NCBI GenBank assembly: GCA_015296085.1
Contig: DVDT01000039.1
Location: 62,001 to 126,000 of the forward strand
Source of the DNA: Trichormus sp. M33_DOE_039
GTDB taxonomy: Bacteria > Cyanobacteriota > Cyanobacteriia > Cyanobacteriales > Nostocaceae
Length of the DNA stretch: 64,000 nt
Reading direction: 5' to 3'
Part shown: positions 7,427 through 17,021 of the stretch, one piece after another
Numbering within the stretch: position 1 is the stretch's first letter
Layout: each line of letters opens with the position of its first letter
Made by a program: the position numbers and the translations under genes
The notes under the pieces: model-generated
Database searches by the model: none
The model's input: the letters and a program-made list of their open reading frames with translations, nothing else
What the model was told of the DNA's origin: nothing

Positions 7427-9124
7427 ATGACATCACCTATATTGTCTAATCCCAAGAAGAAACGTAGGAAATCTTCTCTGAGATTGACACTTTCAAGCGC
7501 AGGATTATTAATTGCTATAGGTAGTACAGCGTACTGGTTTTTTAGTCAAGGACAGTTATTCTACAGAGATTTGCTCACGGGTGCGAATATTATTCCTAGT
7601 GATGCGTTGTTTGCTGTCTCTTTGACTACAGATACCAAACAATGGCAGAAATTGCAGGAATTCGGGACTAAAGAATCCCAAGTACAAGTCAATCAAAGCT
7701 TAGTTAAGTTACGCGATCGCTTTCTTACCAATTACGGTTACAACTTTGAGAAAGACATTCAACCGTGGGTAGGTGATGCAGTCACCTTAGCAATTTTAGC
7801 CCCCCAAATCAATAAATCACCGTCAAAACCAGTATCTACCATCGATAACACTGGCAATAATCCGCAGTCAATGGTGATGGTATTACCAGTCAAAAACCCC
7901 CAAAAAGCTAAAGCGGTCTTTGCTCAACCAAAACCCCTCACACAAGGTAAATGGATTGACCGCACTTATCAAGGGATTAATATCAAACAAAGCGAAGGAC
8001 AGCCAGGAGAAAACTTATCGGCTGCATTTCTAGATGGAAAATTTTTGGTGATTACAGATAATCTCCAAACCACAGAAAGAGCGATCGATGCTTACAAAAA
8101 TAAAACCTCTTTAGCCACAATAGGCGGTTTTGCTGATAATTTTCCTAAAATTGCCAACTATCAGCCCTTAGCACAGTTCTACATCAACGTACCCAACGCT
8201 GCAAAAATAGCAGCTATAGCTCCTAATCGTCGCTTACCTGCTCAGGTTTTAGCTCAACTACAAAATAACCAAGGTTTAGCCGGAACTTTGACATTAGAAG
8301 CGGAAGGGTTACGCATTAAAGGAGTTTCTTGGCTAAATCCTAGTAGTCAGCGGGTTTTGGCAGTAGAAAATCAAGCAGGTACAATGCAAAATCGCGTACC
8401 AGCAGAAACCTTAATGATGTTGTCTGGTAGTAATTTACAGCGTTTATGGAGTGAATATGTTTTAACATCCCAAGGTAATCCTCTCTCACCCATTACACCA
8501 GAACAACTGCGGAGTGGGGTAAAATCTCTTACCAATCTTGATTTAGAACGGGATTTGCTCAGTTGGATGAAAGGTGAGTTTGCCGTATCAATCATTCCTG
8601 GGACTCCCAAACCGGGGGCTTCTCAAGATTTTCGTGCTGCTTTGGTACTGATGATTCAAGCAAAGGAACGCCAATTAGCTGAAACATCCATAAAACAGCT
8701 AGATGACGTGATGAAAAATCAATACCAGTTCCAAATTCAATCAGCAACGGTAGCAGGTAAACCCGTTGTGAATTGGATCAGTCCATTTGGCACACTCACC
8801 GCTACTCACGGCTGGTTACATGGAGATGTAGCTTTTTTGTCCATAGGCGCACCTGTAACTGATAAAATTCTTCCCAAACCTAGTACCACCCTTGCTAACA
8901 GCCTGACATTTCAGCAGACAGTGCCAACAGAACCCAATCCCACAAATGGCCAATTCTATATAGATGTAGAACAGACAGCGAAAAATTTTCCCCTCCCCAG
9001 ACTGATACCCCAACAACAAACCCTACTAGCTGCCACCCGTTCTATAGGTATGACATCAGCCATCAGCGATAATCGCAGCACCCGCTATGATATTTTTCTG
9101 ACACTCAAGAAAGCTGATAAATAA
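7427..9124 (+). CDS. DUF3352 domain protein, membrane-anchored
   Basis: 565 residues. A basic N-terminus (NPKKKRRKSSLR) precedes one transmembrane helix at about 22-42; the rest should be periplasmic or lumenal. The body follows the DUF3352 pattern: IIPSDALFAVSLTTDTKQWQ near 55-75, DIQPWVGDAVTLAIL near 110, VMVLPVKNPQKAKAVF, and LDGKFLVITDNLQTTERAID. The family is widespread in cyanobacteria and has no assigned function. The start ATG at 7427 has a GAGG upstream. The next gene, ccsA, lies 145 bp downstream on the same strand; co-transcription is possible but not shown. Confidence 0.85.
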   Translation: MTSPILSNPKKKRRKSSLRLTLSSAGLLIAIGSTAYWFFSQGQLFYRDLLTGANIIPSDALFAVSLTTDTKQWQKLQEFGTKESQVQVNQSLVKLRDRFLTNYGYNFEKDIQPWVGDAVTLAILAPQINKSPSKPVSTIDNTGNNPQSMVMVLPVKNPQKAKAVFAQPKPLTQGKWIDRTYQGINIKQSEGQPGENLSAAFLDGKFLVITDNLQTTERAIDAYKNKTSLATIGGFADNFPKIANYQPLAQFYINVPNAAKIAAIAPNRRLPAQVLAQLQNNQGLAGTLTLEAEGLRIKGVSWLNPSSQRVLAVENQAGTMQNRVPAETLMMLSGSNLQRLWSEYVLTSQGNPLSPITPEQLRSGVKSLTNLDLERDLLSWMKGEFAVSIIPGTPKPGASQDFRAALVLMIQAKERQLAETSIKQLDDVMKNQYQFQIQSATVAGKPVVNWISPFGTLTATHGWLHGDVAFLSIGAPVTDKILPKPSTTLANSLTFQQTVPTEPNPTNGQFYIDVEQTAKNFPLPRLIPQQQTLLAATRSIGMTSAISDNRSTRYDIFLTLKKADK

Positions 9125-9269
9125 GGCAGGTCGCAGGGGAGATTAACCCAATGCCCGATTTGGAATTTTGAACTTTAAACTTTGAATTTTTAATTTTGAA
9201 TTCCTGAAACAGATAGGATCAGAACAGTCAGAATCGAAATTTTCAAGAGTCCCCTGCGGAGAACACTTT

Positions 9270-10325
9270 ATGAATCTGGTTTTACTCCAGAATTGGTTGG
9301 ATAATGCCTCATTTGCTGTCTTATTTATCACCATGCTGGTGTATTGGGTGGGAGCAGCGTTTCCCAGTTTCAGCATCACTAATGCGTTAGGAACAGCTGG
9401 CATGGCGATCGCTAATTTGTGCATCGCTACTCTTCTGGGAGCGCGTTGGCTAGAAGCTGGCTATTTTCCTTTGAGTAATTTGTATGAATCCCTATTTTTC
9501 TTAGCGTGGGGAATCACTACAGTACATCTGATTGCAGAAAATTCCAGCCGTAGCCGCCTAGTAGGTGTTTTCACTAGCCCAGTAGCTATGGGGATCACTG
9601 CTTTTGCTACTTTGACATTACCATCAGAAATGCAAATATCCGAGCCGCTAGTACCAGCATTGAAGTCTAATTGGCTGATGATGCACGTTAGCGTCATGAT
9701 GTTAAGCTACTCAGCTTTGATGGTAGGTTCATTGCTAGCGATCGCATTTTTGGTTGTCACTCGTGGTCAGAACATTCAATTACAAGGTAGTTCTGTTGGT
9801 AATGGTGGCTATCGCACCAATGGCTACCGTCTGCACAAAGCGGGTGAATTAATTGCACAACCAGCAACACCACCTGTAGAAAACAATGGTTTCGCCCGTT
9901 TAGAAACCAATAACAACGGTAATGGCAACACCGCCGTTTTAAACTTAGTTACTGCTGCTCAATCTCCAGTCTTAACATCGGCTCAGACCCTCTCACCTCA
10001 ACGTCTTAGCATAGCGGAAACCCTCGATAATATTAGCTATCGTGTCATTGGTTTGGGCTTCCCTCTACTCACCATCGGGATTATCGCTGGTGCAGTTTGG
10101 GCAAATGAAGCTTGGGGTTCTTACTGGAGTTGGGATCCGAAAGAAACTTGGGCATTAATTACTTGGCTTGTATTCGCCGCTTATCTCCACGCTAGAATTA
10201 CTCGTGGTTGGCAAGGTCGCCGCCCAGCAATTTTAGCTACCAGTGGCTTTGTCATAGTTTGGATTTGCTACCTGGGTGTCAATCTTTTAGGGAAAGGTTT
10301 ACATTCTTACGGCTGGTTTTTTTAA
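9270..10325 (+). CDS. ccsA: Cytochrome c biogenesis protein CcsA (Ycf5)
   Basis: 351 residues, polytopic. CcsA works with CcsB (Ccs1) in the System II pathway, which delivers haem to apocytochromes c in the thylakoid lumen and periplasm. The diagnostic tryptophan-rich motif [18 protein letters not shown] begins near residue 281, between helices, and the conserved His-containing pieces [12 protein letters not shown] and GKGLHSYGW follow. A poorly conserved hydrophilic insert (about 165-245), rich in Asn and Gly, is typical of cyanobacterial forms. NCBI annotates the same family as CcsB. The partner gene is not in this window. The ATG at 9270 is followed directly by the first membrane helix. 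Confidence 0.95.
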   Translation: MNLVLLQNWLDNASFAVLFITMLVYWVGAAFPSFSITNALGTAGMAIANLCIATLLGARWLEAGYFPLSNLYESLFFLAWGITTVHLIAENSSRSRLVGVFTSPVAMGITAFATLTLPSEMQISEPLVPALKSNWLMMHVSVMMLSYSALMVGSLLAIAFLVVTRGQNIQLQGSSVGNGGYRTNGYRLHKAGELIAQPATPPVENNGFARLETNNNGNGNTAVLNLVTAAQSPVLTSAQTLSPQRLSIAETLDNISYRVIGLGFPLLTIGIIAGAVWANEAWGSYWSWDPKETWALITWLVFAAYLHARITRGWQGRRPAILATSGFVIVWICYLGVNLLGKGLHSYGWFF

Positions 10326-10332
10326 AATTCTT

Positions 10333-10360
10333 ATCCCCTCTTCATGTGTGGAGAGGGGAT
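10333..10360 (+). terminator. Candidate terminator hairpin after ccsA
   Basis: Nine-bp perfect stem ATCCCCTCT / AGAGGGGAT with a 10-base loop, starting 8 bp after the ccsA stop. The stem is GC-rich, but no long T-run follows on the plus strand, so termination strength is uncertain. Confidence 0.5.
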
Positions 10361-10410
10361 TTGTGAGGATTATGACTCTCTTTTGGGAAATATGAATATA
10401 GTTCCAGGAG

Positions 10411-10770
10411 ATGAGTATGAAGAATGAAGGGGAAAAAATAAATCTTGAAAATGATGTTATTTATCTTTATCAACAACAAATTCAAGATGTTTACAATACT
10501 CAAATAGCGTTTCAATTGCTGGGTGCAATTCAGCAAATTTGGAGTAAATTACGCTCTCCTTCAGAAGCTCAGTTATTTGATGAAGGATTAGAATGTTATC
10601 TTTTATCACCTGGCAAACAATGGCGCATGGGTAAACTGAAAATGCGGTTTGAATTTCATCCTGATGAATCTAATAAGGATAAAATTGAAGCAAATAATCA
10701 ATTAGAAAATAGTCAAAAAAATTCTCCACTGGAAGATTTGAGAGAAAAACTAAAAGAAATTGACGAATAA
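10411..10770 (+). CDS. KGK domain protein (upstream copy)
   Basis: 119 residues. The central part, GLECYLLSPGKQWRMGKLKM followed by RFEFHPDES, fits the KGK domain, a small cyanobacterial family named for its W-x-KGK-x-x-x-x-x-EFxPDE motif (here WRMGK). The N-terminal half (NDVIYLYQQQIQDV...) is predicted helical, and the C-terminus is Asn/Glu-rich with a helix LREKLKEIDE. Function unknown. Upstream of xisH by 86 bp and on the same strand. A second KGK gene lies at 11747, so the two flank the XisH/XisI pair. Confidence 0.75.
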   Translation: MSMKNEGEKINLENDVIYLYQQQIQDVYNTQIAFQLLGAIQQIWSKLRSPSEAQLFDEGLECYLLSPGKQWRMGKLKMRFEFHPDESNKDKIEANNQLENSQKNSPLEDLREKLKEIDE

Positions 10771-10856
10771 TATTTTGTCAATTTGACAGCTTTTCCCTCT
10801 CTTTTTATTCAGCATTTTTGGTCAAAATATTATAGTCCACAAATAAAACTTTAATC

Positions 10857-11306
10857 GTGTCTGCTAGAGATGCTTTTCATGAAATTGTCAAAACCGCTCT
10901 CCAGAAAGATGGCTGGTTAATTACACATGACCCCTATCCACTACAAGCTGGTACATTTGACCTGGCAATTGATCTGGGTGCAGAAAAGGTAATTGCAGCA
11001 GAAAGAAAAGGCTGGAAAATTGCTGTAGAAATCAAAAGTTTCCTGGGAGCATCAAAGATTTCAGAATTTTACGGAGCAATGGGGCAGTTCATAGCATACA
11101 GAACAGCCTTAAAAAGTCAAGACTCTCAACGTGTTTTATATCTGGCAGTATCCAGCGATATTTACGAGCGTTTTTTTGTTACTTCATTTATTCAGGAACT
11201 TGTTGAGCAAAACCAGATGCTTTTATTGATCTACGATATTGATAGGGAGGTAATTCAACAATGGCTACCGTCGATGAATACCGACAACATATCCAAAACC
11301 TGCTAA
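10857..11306 (+). CDS. xisH: XisH family protein (fdxN element excision controlling factor-like)
   Basis: 149 residues from a GTG at 10857. The fold is restriction-nuclease-like: AGTFDLAIDL gives Asp35, and AVEIKSFLG gives Glu58-x-Lys60, the D...E-x-K metal-binding pattern. In Anabaena, XisH and XisI are needed, with the XisF recombinase, for excision of the fdxN element during heterocyst development. Many cyanobacteria have further xisHI copies with no element nearby, and that is the case here since no recombinase or element end is visible. The stop at 11306 lies 46 bp inside xisI, so the two genes are translationally coupled. Confidence 0.88.
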   Translation: MSARDAFHEIVKTALQKDGWLITHDPYPLQAGTFDLAIDLGAEKVIAAERKGWKIAVEIKSFLGASKISEFYGAMGQFIAYRTALKSQDSQRVLYLAVSSDIYERFFVTSFIQELVEQNQMLLLIYDIDREVIQQWLPSMNTDNISKTC

Positions 11307-11593
11307 ACGAACACGCTAAACTTGTATGGGATGAACGCATTCAAGCTCAAACTATTTTCGATACTGAGCATGACCATTACCAACTAGTCTATGTTGGTTG
11401 GCGTAATTCCAAACGAGTATATGGTACTGTTCTACATCTTGACATCATCGATGGCAAAATTTGGATTCAACAGGATGGTACAGAAGTTGGTATTGCAAAC
11501 AAATTGGTTGAACTCGGTGTGCCTAAACAGGACATAGTTTTGGGATTTGATCCTCCAAAATTCCGACATTATACTGACTTTGCAGTTGGATAA
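11261..11593 (+). CDS. xisI: XisI family protein (partner of XisH)
   Basis: 110 residues, near the family norm of ~110. It opens MATVDEYRQHIQNLL and contains the XisI core: FDTEHDHYQLVYVGW, then RVYGTVLHLDIIDGKIWIQ and DGTEVGIANKLVELGVPKQD, ending in the recognisable GFDPPKFRHYTDFA. Overlaps xisH by 46 bp in another frame. Together with the KGK genes on either side it forms a small accessory block between ccsA and tilS. Its biochemical role is unknown; in Anabaena it acts with XisH in fdxN element excision control. Confidence 0.92.
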   Translation: MATVDEYRQHIQNLLNEHAKLVWDERIQAQTIFDTEHDHYQLVYVGWRNSKRVYGTVLHLDIIDGKIWIQQDGTEVGIANKLVELGVPKQDIVLGFDPPKFRHYTDFAVG

Positions 11594-11746
11594 TAACCGT
11601 TAATTTTAGCGCAAAAATTTAGAACTTTTATACACTTACAACCGAAAATATAATACTGACCTGCACTATAGAAATAAAATCATAATTTTATTACGGATAA
11701 CCTATCCTAGCGACAGAAAATATAAATTTAGTTGCGGGATATTCTT

Positions 11747-12076
11747 ATGACAGACGGATTTGAGCGACTAAATCATGATGAAGTTGTCAATATAGAACCA
11801 GATATATTCAGTAAATTAGAGATTGCGAAAACTTTTAAAGTCCGTGATTTAATTACAGCAATTAAAGAATATATTGGTGCAGAAGGAACAGTTGAAGCAA
11901 ATTTATATACTCAGGGTTTAAGTTGTGAAGTTTTGAGATTTAGCTCACAAGGTTGGATTAAAGGGAAAGTAAGACTGGCATTAGAATTTTGTCCTGATGA
12001 ACCTGATTCACCATTAGATGAAATTTATCAAATTCATCAACAACTCAAACAAATTGATCAAGAAACATTATGGTGA
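11747..12076 (+). CDS. KGK domain protein (downstream copy)
   Basis: 109 residues from ATG 11747 (MTDGFERLNHDEVVNI); a TTG at 11732 would add five residues, but the GGGA at about 11735-11739 is well spaced for the ATG. The KGK motif is clear: SSQGWIKGKVRLALEFCPDE near residues 76-95. The N-terminal part and the C-terminal helix (EIYQIHQQLKQIDQ) resemble those of the copy at 10411, so the two look like divergent paralogues. It lies 153 bp after xisI. Function unknown. Confidence 0.8.
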   Translation: MTDGFERLNHDEVVNIEPDIFSKLEIAKTFKVRDLITAIKEYIGAEGTVEANLYTQGLSCEVLRFSSQGWIKGKVRLALEFCPDEPDSPLDEIYQIHQQLKQIDQETLW

Positions 12077-12103
12077 TATTCCAGACAAAATATGATTAGC
12101 ATA

Positions 12104-12126
12104 GTTAAGCTTATTTATCGCTTAAC
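12104..12126 (+). terminator. Weak hairpin between the KGK gene and tilS
   Basis: Perfect 7-bp inverted repeat GTTAAGC / GCTTAAC with a 9-base AT loop, followed by GTCTT and A-rich sequence. It sits 27 bp after the KGK stop and 18 bp before tilS. It may be a terminator or simply a structured leader; there is no T-run. Confidence 0.3.
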
Positions 12127-12143
12127 GTCTTAAAAAACTGCCA

Positions 12144-13157
12144 ATGGTATGGACTGCACTACACGCCAAAATACATCGTACTATCCGATCGCGTCGTTTA
12201 TGTGAACGGCACAAACGGCTGTTAGTAGCAGTTTCAGGCGGACAGGATTCTCTGTGTTTAGTGAAATTACTGTTAGATTTACAACCCAAATGGGAGTGGG
12301 ATGTAGGTATTGTCCACTGTGATCATCGCTGGCGTGAGGACTCTCAAGCTAATGCTCATCATGTAGAAAATTTAGCTAAAAATTGGGGTGTATCTTTTTA
12401 TTTAGAAACTGCTGCTAAACCTATAAATAGTGAAGCTGCGGCTCGTGATTGGCGTTATCAAGCTTTCATAGCGATCGCCGAAGCTCACAATTATCAATAT
12501 ATAATCACAGGTCACACCGCCAGTGATCGCACCGAGACTCTGCTGTACAACTTAATTCGGGGAACTGGTGCAGATGGTTTGCAAGCATTAACTTGGCAAC
12601 GTCCCCTCACTGAGCAAATTTTGTTAGTGCGTCCCTTATTGGAAGTAACTCGCAAGCAAACAGAGCATTTTTGTCAAGAGTTTAATTTGCCAATTTGGGA
12701 AGATTCCACCAATCAAGATTTAAAATACGCCCGTAATCGCATCCGGCAAGAATTAATTCCATACTTACAACAACACTTTAACCCCAAAGCAGAATTAGCG
12801 ATCGCCCAAACTGCCGAACTACTACAAGCAGATGTGGAATATTTAGAACAAGCGGCCAAGCAATTACGGGAAGAGGCGATCGGGGACTGGGGACTAGGGA
12901 AAGAAAATGAGGGAAATTCCTTACCTCTACGTTTAAACCGTCAGGTATTGCGAAAAGCACCATTAGGACTGCAACGGCGTGTGATGCGTCAGGTATTACA
13001 ACAGATTCTTCCTGACTCTCCCAATTTTGAGCATATTGAAAAATTCACTGCCTTAATTACCGCCCCCAACCGATCACAAACCGATCCCTTTCCTGGTGGT
13101 GCGATCGCTCAAGTCCAAGGCGATTGGATAATATTAGAAACTGGGGATGGAGACTAG
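12144..13157 (+). CDS. tilS: tRNA(Ile)-lysidine synthetase TilS
   Basis: 337 residues. TilS converts C34 of the CAU-anticodon tRNA-Ile to lysidine using ATP, so that it reads AUA codons; it is essential in most bacteria. The PP-loop motif SGGQDS is at residues 31-36 (family S-G-G-x-D-S). Other TilS signatures include HCDHRWREDSQ, the TGHTASDRTET segment and NLIRGTGADGL, then the RPLLEVTR and WEDSTNQDLKYARNRIR motifs. The C-terminus is the short cyanobacterial form without a full TilS_C domain. The gene converges with hmpF, leaving 23 bp between stops. Confidence 0.95.
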   Translation: MVWTALHAKIHRTIRSRRLCERHKRLLVAVSGGQDSLCLVKLLLDLQPKWEWDVGIVHCDHRWREDSQANAHHVENLAKNWGVSFYLETAAKPINSEAAARDWRYQAFIAIAEAHNYQYIITGHTASDRTETLLYNLIRGTGADGLQALTWQRPLTEQILLVRPLLEVTRKQTEHFCQEFNLPIWEDSTNQDLKYARNRIRQELIPYLQQHFNPKAELAIAQTAELLQADVEYLEQAAKQLREEAIGDWGLGKENEGNSLPLRLNRQVLRKAPLGLQRRVMRQVLQQILPDSPNFEHIEKFTALITAPNRSQTDPFPGGAIAQVQGDWIILETGDGD

Positions 13158-13180
13158 GTATATCACCTGTCACCTGTCAC

Positions 13181-14932
13181 CTAAGATGCTAACAACTCTG
13201 GTTGAGATAGTAAACTACCGATAGTGTGACGAATTTCAGTAATAGTTTGGAGTTGATGATCACTAGTTTCTTGGATTTGACCCAAAGATTCGCCGATGCT
13301 TTGTAGCTTGTGCCGCATCTCATCTAAGCAATCTTGAATGGGTTGTAGTGCTTCTTGATAAAGATTTACCCGACCCCAACATTCAGTGTTAGCCATTTGT
13401 AAAGAAAGAAGATTCTCTTCCATCTTTTTCAGTTCTTGCTGCTGTTCTTGGATGTTGTGGGTTTGATTATCAATCATCCCTTGGTCTAGTTCTATCGCTG
13501 CACGCATTTGCTCAATTTCACGTTCCAATCTTTGTAGTTCTTGGGATTGTTGTTGACGCTGTTGTTCCAATTGCGAAATAATCGGACTCAAGTCAATACT
13601 ATTTTCTTCATCAGCATTAGCAATAGCCTGTCCTTGTCGCCGTAGGAGGATGTTTTGGTGTTGCTTGATCAGCTTTTGCCGCATTAACAGATTGCGTCTT
13701 TGTCCTACTAAAGTTTCATTGAGCATCTGATAAAGGTCTTGCTCATCAGCTAGTTCAGCTTGCAAATTGCTGACATCTTGACCGGATGCTTGATTAATCT
13801 TGCCTTGTAGTTCGTCTATGGTTTCTTGTTTATATTTCAGTTCTTGTTCTTGATCATGAACAAAACTAGAGTCTATTTCTAACTTTTCTGATAAATCTTG
13901 TATTGTCTTTTGCAGTTCACCCAGAGGCATATTTTCTAGAGCCTGCACATCAATTTTTTGACCTAACGATGCACCGCCAGAAGTTGCAGCTATAGAGTAA
14001 ATTTGCTGATATAACTCATCCTGAGATTGTAACTGCTGTTTAAGTATTTGAATAAGTTCTTGTTTACTAGCGATCGCGGCTGTATTCACCTTCAATTGGG
14101 CAGTTTGTTGCTCTAGAGTTTGTTGTGCTTGTTGCCGCTCGTTTTGGCGATCGCTCACAGTTTGCATCAGTTGTTCTACTTCTTTTTGCTGTTGCTCAGC
14201 TGTGGTTTTTTGTTCTTGAAATTTTTCCCAATGTGGGTTGAGAGTTGCTTGTTGCTTTTCAACGATTTCAAGGGTTGTATGCAGATGTTCCCGCAGGATT
14301 TCTATCGGAGCAACGCGACTAGATAAGCGATCAAGTAAATCGCTCATCTTACGACTTTGGGCCGCGTCTAATACTCCTCCCTCTTGTAGACGTTCCTCCA
14401 AACGACGCTGCTCACCCCGCAGATGCTCCCACGCGCCTTCTAATTCCTGACGATTGCGATCAATTTCTGCTTGTAACTGTTCAATTGTTTCACGGGAAGT
14501 TTCAACTTCCTGTTGTTGCGTTTCTAAGCGTTGAAACTCCTCTTCCATGTTGTGCAACTGTTCTAATCGCACCTCCATGTCCATTTCACGGCGATTTAAC
14601 TCTTGCGCCTGAAATGTCAATGATTCCTTCCATTGATCGATCTCGTCTTCCTTGAGCTTATATTTTTCTAGCTGACGAGAAAAATTTTGCAAAATATTAA
14701 CCAGTGGCCTACCAGCTTCTTGAATTCTCTGTACTTGACGATTGGGATTTACTTCTACTAGCACCAGCGCGCCATCATTCAATTTGCTAGCTTCCTCAGC
14801 AGGTATGATTTCCTCCGACACAGGACTCCAATTCTGGTCGGTTCGCTGACAAGCTAGCAGTTTCAGTTCGGTTTTGGAACTACCACTCAGTAAGCCGCCT
14901 TTCTGCTTTTGTACTTCTGCTAAATACAGCAC
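13181..14932 (-). CDS. hmpF: Pilus motility taxis protein HmpF
   Basis: 583 residues from a GTG at 14932, with GAGG about 10 bp upstream. The first ~90 residues are globular (MLYLAEVQKQKGG..., ASKLNDGALVLVEVNPNRQVQ) and the rest is almost entirely coiled coil rich in Gln, Glu and Leu (about 105-570). In Nostoc punctiforme HmpF localises to the leading poles of cells and is required for polar pilus activation in hormogonia; the gene lies divergent from hmpA, as here. This context plus the N-terminal region makes the call secure. It also has a homologue in Synechocystis, SynHmpF, needed for phototaxis. The intervening 356 bp should carry both promoters. Confidence 0.92.
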   Translation of the reverse strand: MLYLAEVQKQKGGLLSGSSKTELKLLACQRTDQNWSPVSEEIIPAEEASKLNDGALVLVEVNPNRQVQRIQEAGRPLVNILQNFSRQLEKYKLKEDEIDQWKESLTFQAQELNRREMDMEVRLEQLHNMEEEFQRLETQQQEVETSRETIEQLQAEIDRNRQELEGAWEHLRGEQRRLEERLQEGGVLDAAQSRKMSDLLDRLSSRVAPIEILREHLHTTLEIVEKQQATLNPHWEKFQEQKTTAEQQQKEVEQLMQTVSDRQNERQQAQQTLEQQTAQLKVNTAAIASKQELIQILKQQLQSQDELYQQIYSIAATSGGASLGQKIDVQALENMPLGELQKTIQDLSEKLEIDSSFVHDQEQELKYKQETIDELQGKINQASGQDVSNLQAELADEQDLYQMLNETLVGQRRNLLMRQKLIKQHQNILLRRQGQAIANADEENSIDLSPIISQLEQQRQQQSQELQRLEREIEQMRAAIELDQGMIDNQTHNIQEQQQELKKMEENLLSLQMANTECWGRVNLYQEALQPIQDCLDEMRHKLQSIGESLGQIQETSDHQLQTITEIRHTIGSLLSQPELLAS

Positions 14933-15288
14933 ACCGCTAGTCCTCTTGGTACTTGATGTATTTGTTTGAAAATATACTTTAGATTATTCTGCTAACTTGT
15001 CTTATTTACCCTAAATTGAGGAAAACAAAACACACAAATATATTTATAGACGCTAAATTTTGCGCCTTGCTATTCATAGCAGCGATTTGATCTTGCCTTT
15101 ATATTCTGTACTGAGGACAGTTATGATGACTTCCGTGTTATCACTAGCTTTGTCAAAGAGTATTAAGAAAATTTACGGTTTATAGCTGAAGGAATTCTCT
15201 GATCAAAACTAGTACAACAAAGCAAAAGAAACAACCTTATATTTATCGGCTAATATTAATTGCATCAAAAGGAGCTACTTAGAATTCA
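14933..15288. promoter_or_regulatory. Divergent promoter region of hmpF and hmpA
   Basis: 356 bases between the divergent hmpF and hmpA starts, with no ORF. It must hold both promoters; in N. punctiforme hmp transcription depends on developmental sigma factors, but I cannot assign a particular site by eye. AAAGGAG lies about 13 bp before the hmpA ATG. No strong palindrome is evident. Confidence 0.5.
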
Positions 15289-16428
15289 ATGCAGGGAAAT
15301 TTACAGGAAATTGATATTCGCAGCATCCTGCAATTAATTGAACTAGGACAGCGAACTGGGCAACTGTTCATAGAAAGTTATGAATTTCACGAGCAGAGTA
15401 AAGTATCTCCAGCAGGTGAATACAAAAATTGGTTGATATTTTTCCACAATGGACAAATTATTTATTCCCAAGCAGGGCATAATAATTTGTCACGAATTAA
15501 TGATTACTTACGTCAGTATCGTGGGGAATCATCTCCTGATGAACACATAGACTATTTAAGTGCAGAAGATGCTTCAGAATATGACTACATTTGGATGCTT
15601 CTAGAGGAGAATATCATCAACCCCAAAAAAGCACACGTTATTATTTATCGTTTGCTATCTGAGACCCTATTTGACCTGCTAAGTTTACACCGAGGTAGTT
15701 TTATTTTTCAGCAAGACACAGCCTTAGTACCACAGCTAACTAGCTGGGAGATTGCACCTTTAATGGCTAAAATTACCCAACAATTACAAGAGTGGAAGCA
15801 ACTATACCCATATATTCAATCGCCAGAACAATTACCAATACTAGCTCAAACAGTTCATCTGCATTCCTCATTACCAGTAACTACAGTCAATAAACTCAAA
15901 CAATGGGCAGATGGTCAAACCTCCCTACGTCAACTTAGTCGTTATCTTGATCGCGATATTTTGACGGTAGCCAAGACAATATATCCATACATACAACAGG
16001 GTTGGCTGAAACTAACATATCCAGAAAGCACTAATTCTCAGGCGCAAGTCAAGGATCAACAAAAGATGAAGATATTATGTATTGACCAAAGCCAAACTAT
16101 TGGTGAGACAGTAGAGTCGATTTTGCGTCCACAAGGTTACGAAGTAATTGCTCTCAGCAATCCTCTAGACGCACTTAGTCTAATTTTTCAACTCCAACCA
16201 CACCTCATCTTATGTGACAATACCATGCCAGAATTAAGTGGTTATGAGATGTGTGCCATGCTGCGACAATCACAAGCATTTCGGTATATACCGATGATTA
16301 TGCTGACTAGTAAAGATAAATTTATAGATCGAGTTAGGGCAAAGATGGTCGGGGCCACAGATTTGTTAACAAAACCCTTTAATCATGCGGAATTACTAAT
16401 TTTGATCAAAAAATATCTCAATATTTGA
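15289..16428 (+). CDS. hmpA: PatA-like response regulator HmpA (PATAN-REC)
   Basis: 379 residues. The N-terminal two thirds is a PATAN (DUF4388-type) domain: it begins QGNLQEIDIRSILQLIELGQ (residues 2-21), with TGQLFIE and the internal WLIFFHNGQIIYSQAG. The C-terminal third is a receiver: phosphoacceptor Asp310 in LILCDNTMPE, Thr/Ser340-341 and Lys362 in LTKPF. The architecture is like PatA and the phototaxis regulators PixG/TaxP1, which talk to type IV pili motors. It opens the hmp operon; hmpB follows 214 bp later, enough room for an internal promoter. Confidence 0.92.
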   Translation: MQGNLQEIDIRSILQLIELGQRTGQLFIESYEFHEQSKVSPAGEYKNWLIFFHNGQIIYSQAGHNNLSRINDYLRQYRGESSPDEHIDYLSAEDASEYDYIWMLLEENIINPKKAHVIIYRLLSETLFDLLSLHRGSFIFQQDTALVPQLTSWEIAPLMAKITQQLQEWKQLYPYIQSPEQLPILAQTVHLHSSLPVTTVNKLKQWADGQTSLRQLSRYLDRDILTVAKTIYPYIQQGWLKLTYPESTNSQAQVKDQQKMKILCIDQSQTIGETVESILRPQGYEVIALSNPLDALSLIFQLQPHLILCDNTMPELSGYEMCAMLRQSQAFRYIPMIMLTSKDKFIDRVRAKMVGATDLLTKPFNHAELLILIKKYLNI

Positions 16429-16642
16429 TCTGGTGTGACGAAATAAACTCAATACAGCACTTGTTGATCCCATAGAAGATGGGGTAAAAAATGTTATCAC
16501 AGAATCAAACAACTCTCAGACTAAAGTTATTATCCACTCGACTTAGTGAAATCTTAGATTTAATTTATACAGTAACTATTTGCAGGGAGAGCAGGGAATG
16601 TTCCAAAGAGGAACGTCTACACCGGGAGGTAGATAGCCATTT

Positions 16643-17008
16643 ATGAGTACAGTTCTGATTGTGGAAGACAGTCTTGCCCAGAGGGAGATGATCACAGACC
16701 TCCTAAAAGCCAGTGGTTTAACAGTTACCCATGCCACTGACGGACTAGAAGCATTGGAGGCCATTCAAACTGAACCTCCTGATCTGGTGGTTTTAGATAT
16801 TGTCATGCCCCGCATGAATGGTTACGAAGTTTGTCGTCGATTAAAGTCCGACCCCAAAACCCAAAACGTTCCCGTGGTTATGTGTTCTTCTAAAGGTGAA
16901 GAATTTGATCGCTACTGGGGCATGAAACAAGGGGCGGATGCCTACATAGCTAAACCGTTTCAACCAACTGAGTTGGTGGGAACAGTCAAACAACTGCTGC
17001 GAGGATAA
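16643..17008 (+). CDS. hmpB: CheY-like response regulator HmpB
   Basis: 121 residues, a single receiver domain. Acidic pocket at Asp9, phosphoacceptor Asp52 (LVVLDIVMPRMNG), Ser83 region (VMCSSKGEE) and the conserved Lys in IAKPF near residue 104. It is the CheY equivalent (PilH/PixH/TaxP2-like) in the hmp pathway and should receive phosphate from HmpE. It ends 13 bp before hmpC, consistent with one operon. Confidence 0.93.
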   Translation: MSTVLIVEDSLAQREMITDLLKASGLTVTHATDGLEALEAIQTEPPDLVVLDIVMPRMNGYEVCRRLKSDPKTQNVPVVMCSSKGEEFDRYWGMKQGADAYIAKPFQPTELVGTVKQLLRG

Positions 17009-17021
17009 GGATGAACACAAC

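Noticed and set aside
10857-11593. xisHI as evidence of an fdxN-type excision element here
   Set aside because: No XisF-type recombinase, interrupted nif gene or direct-repeat border is in the window.
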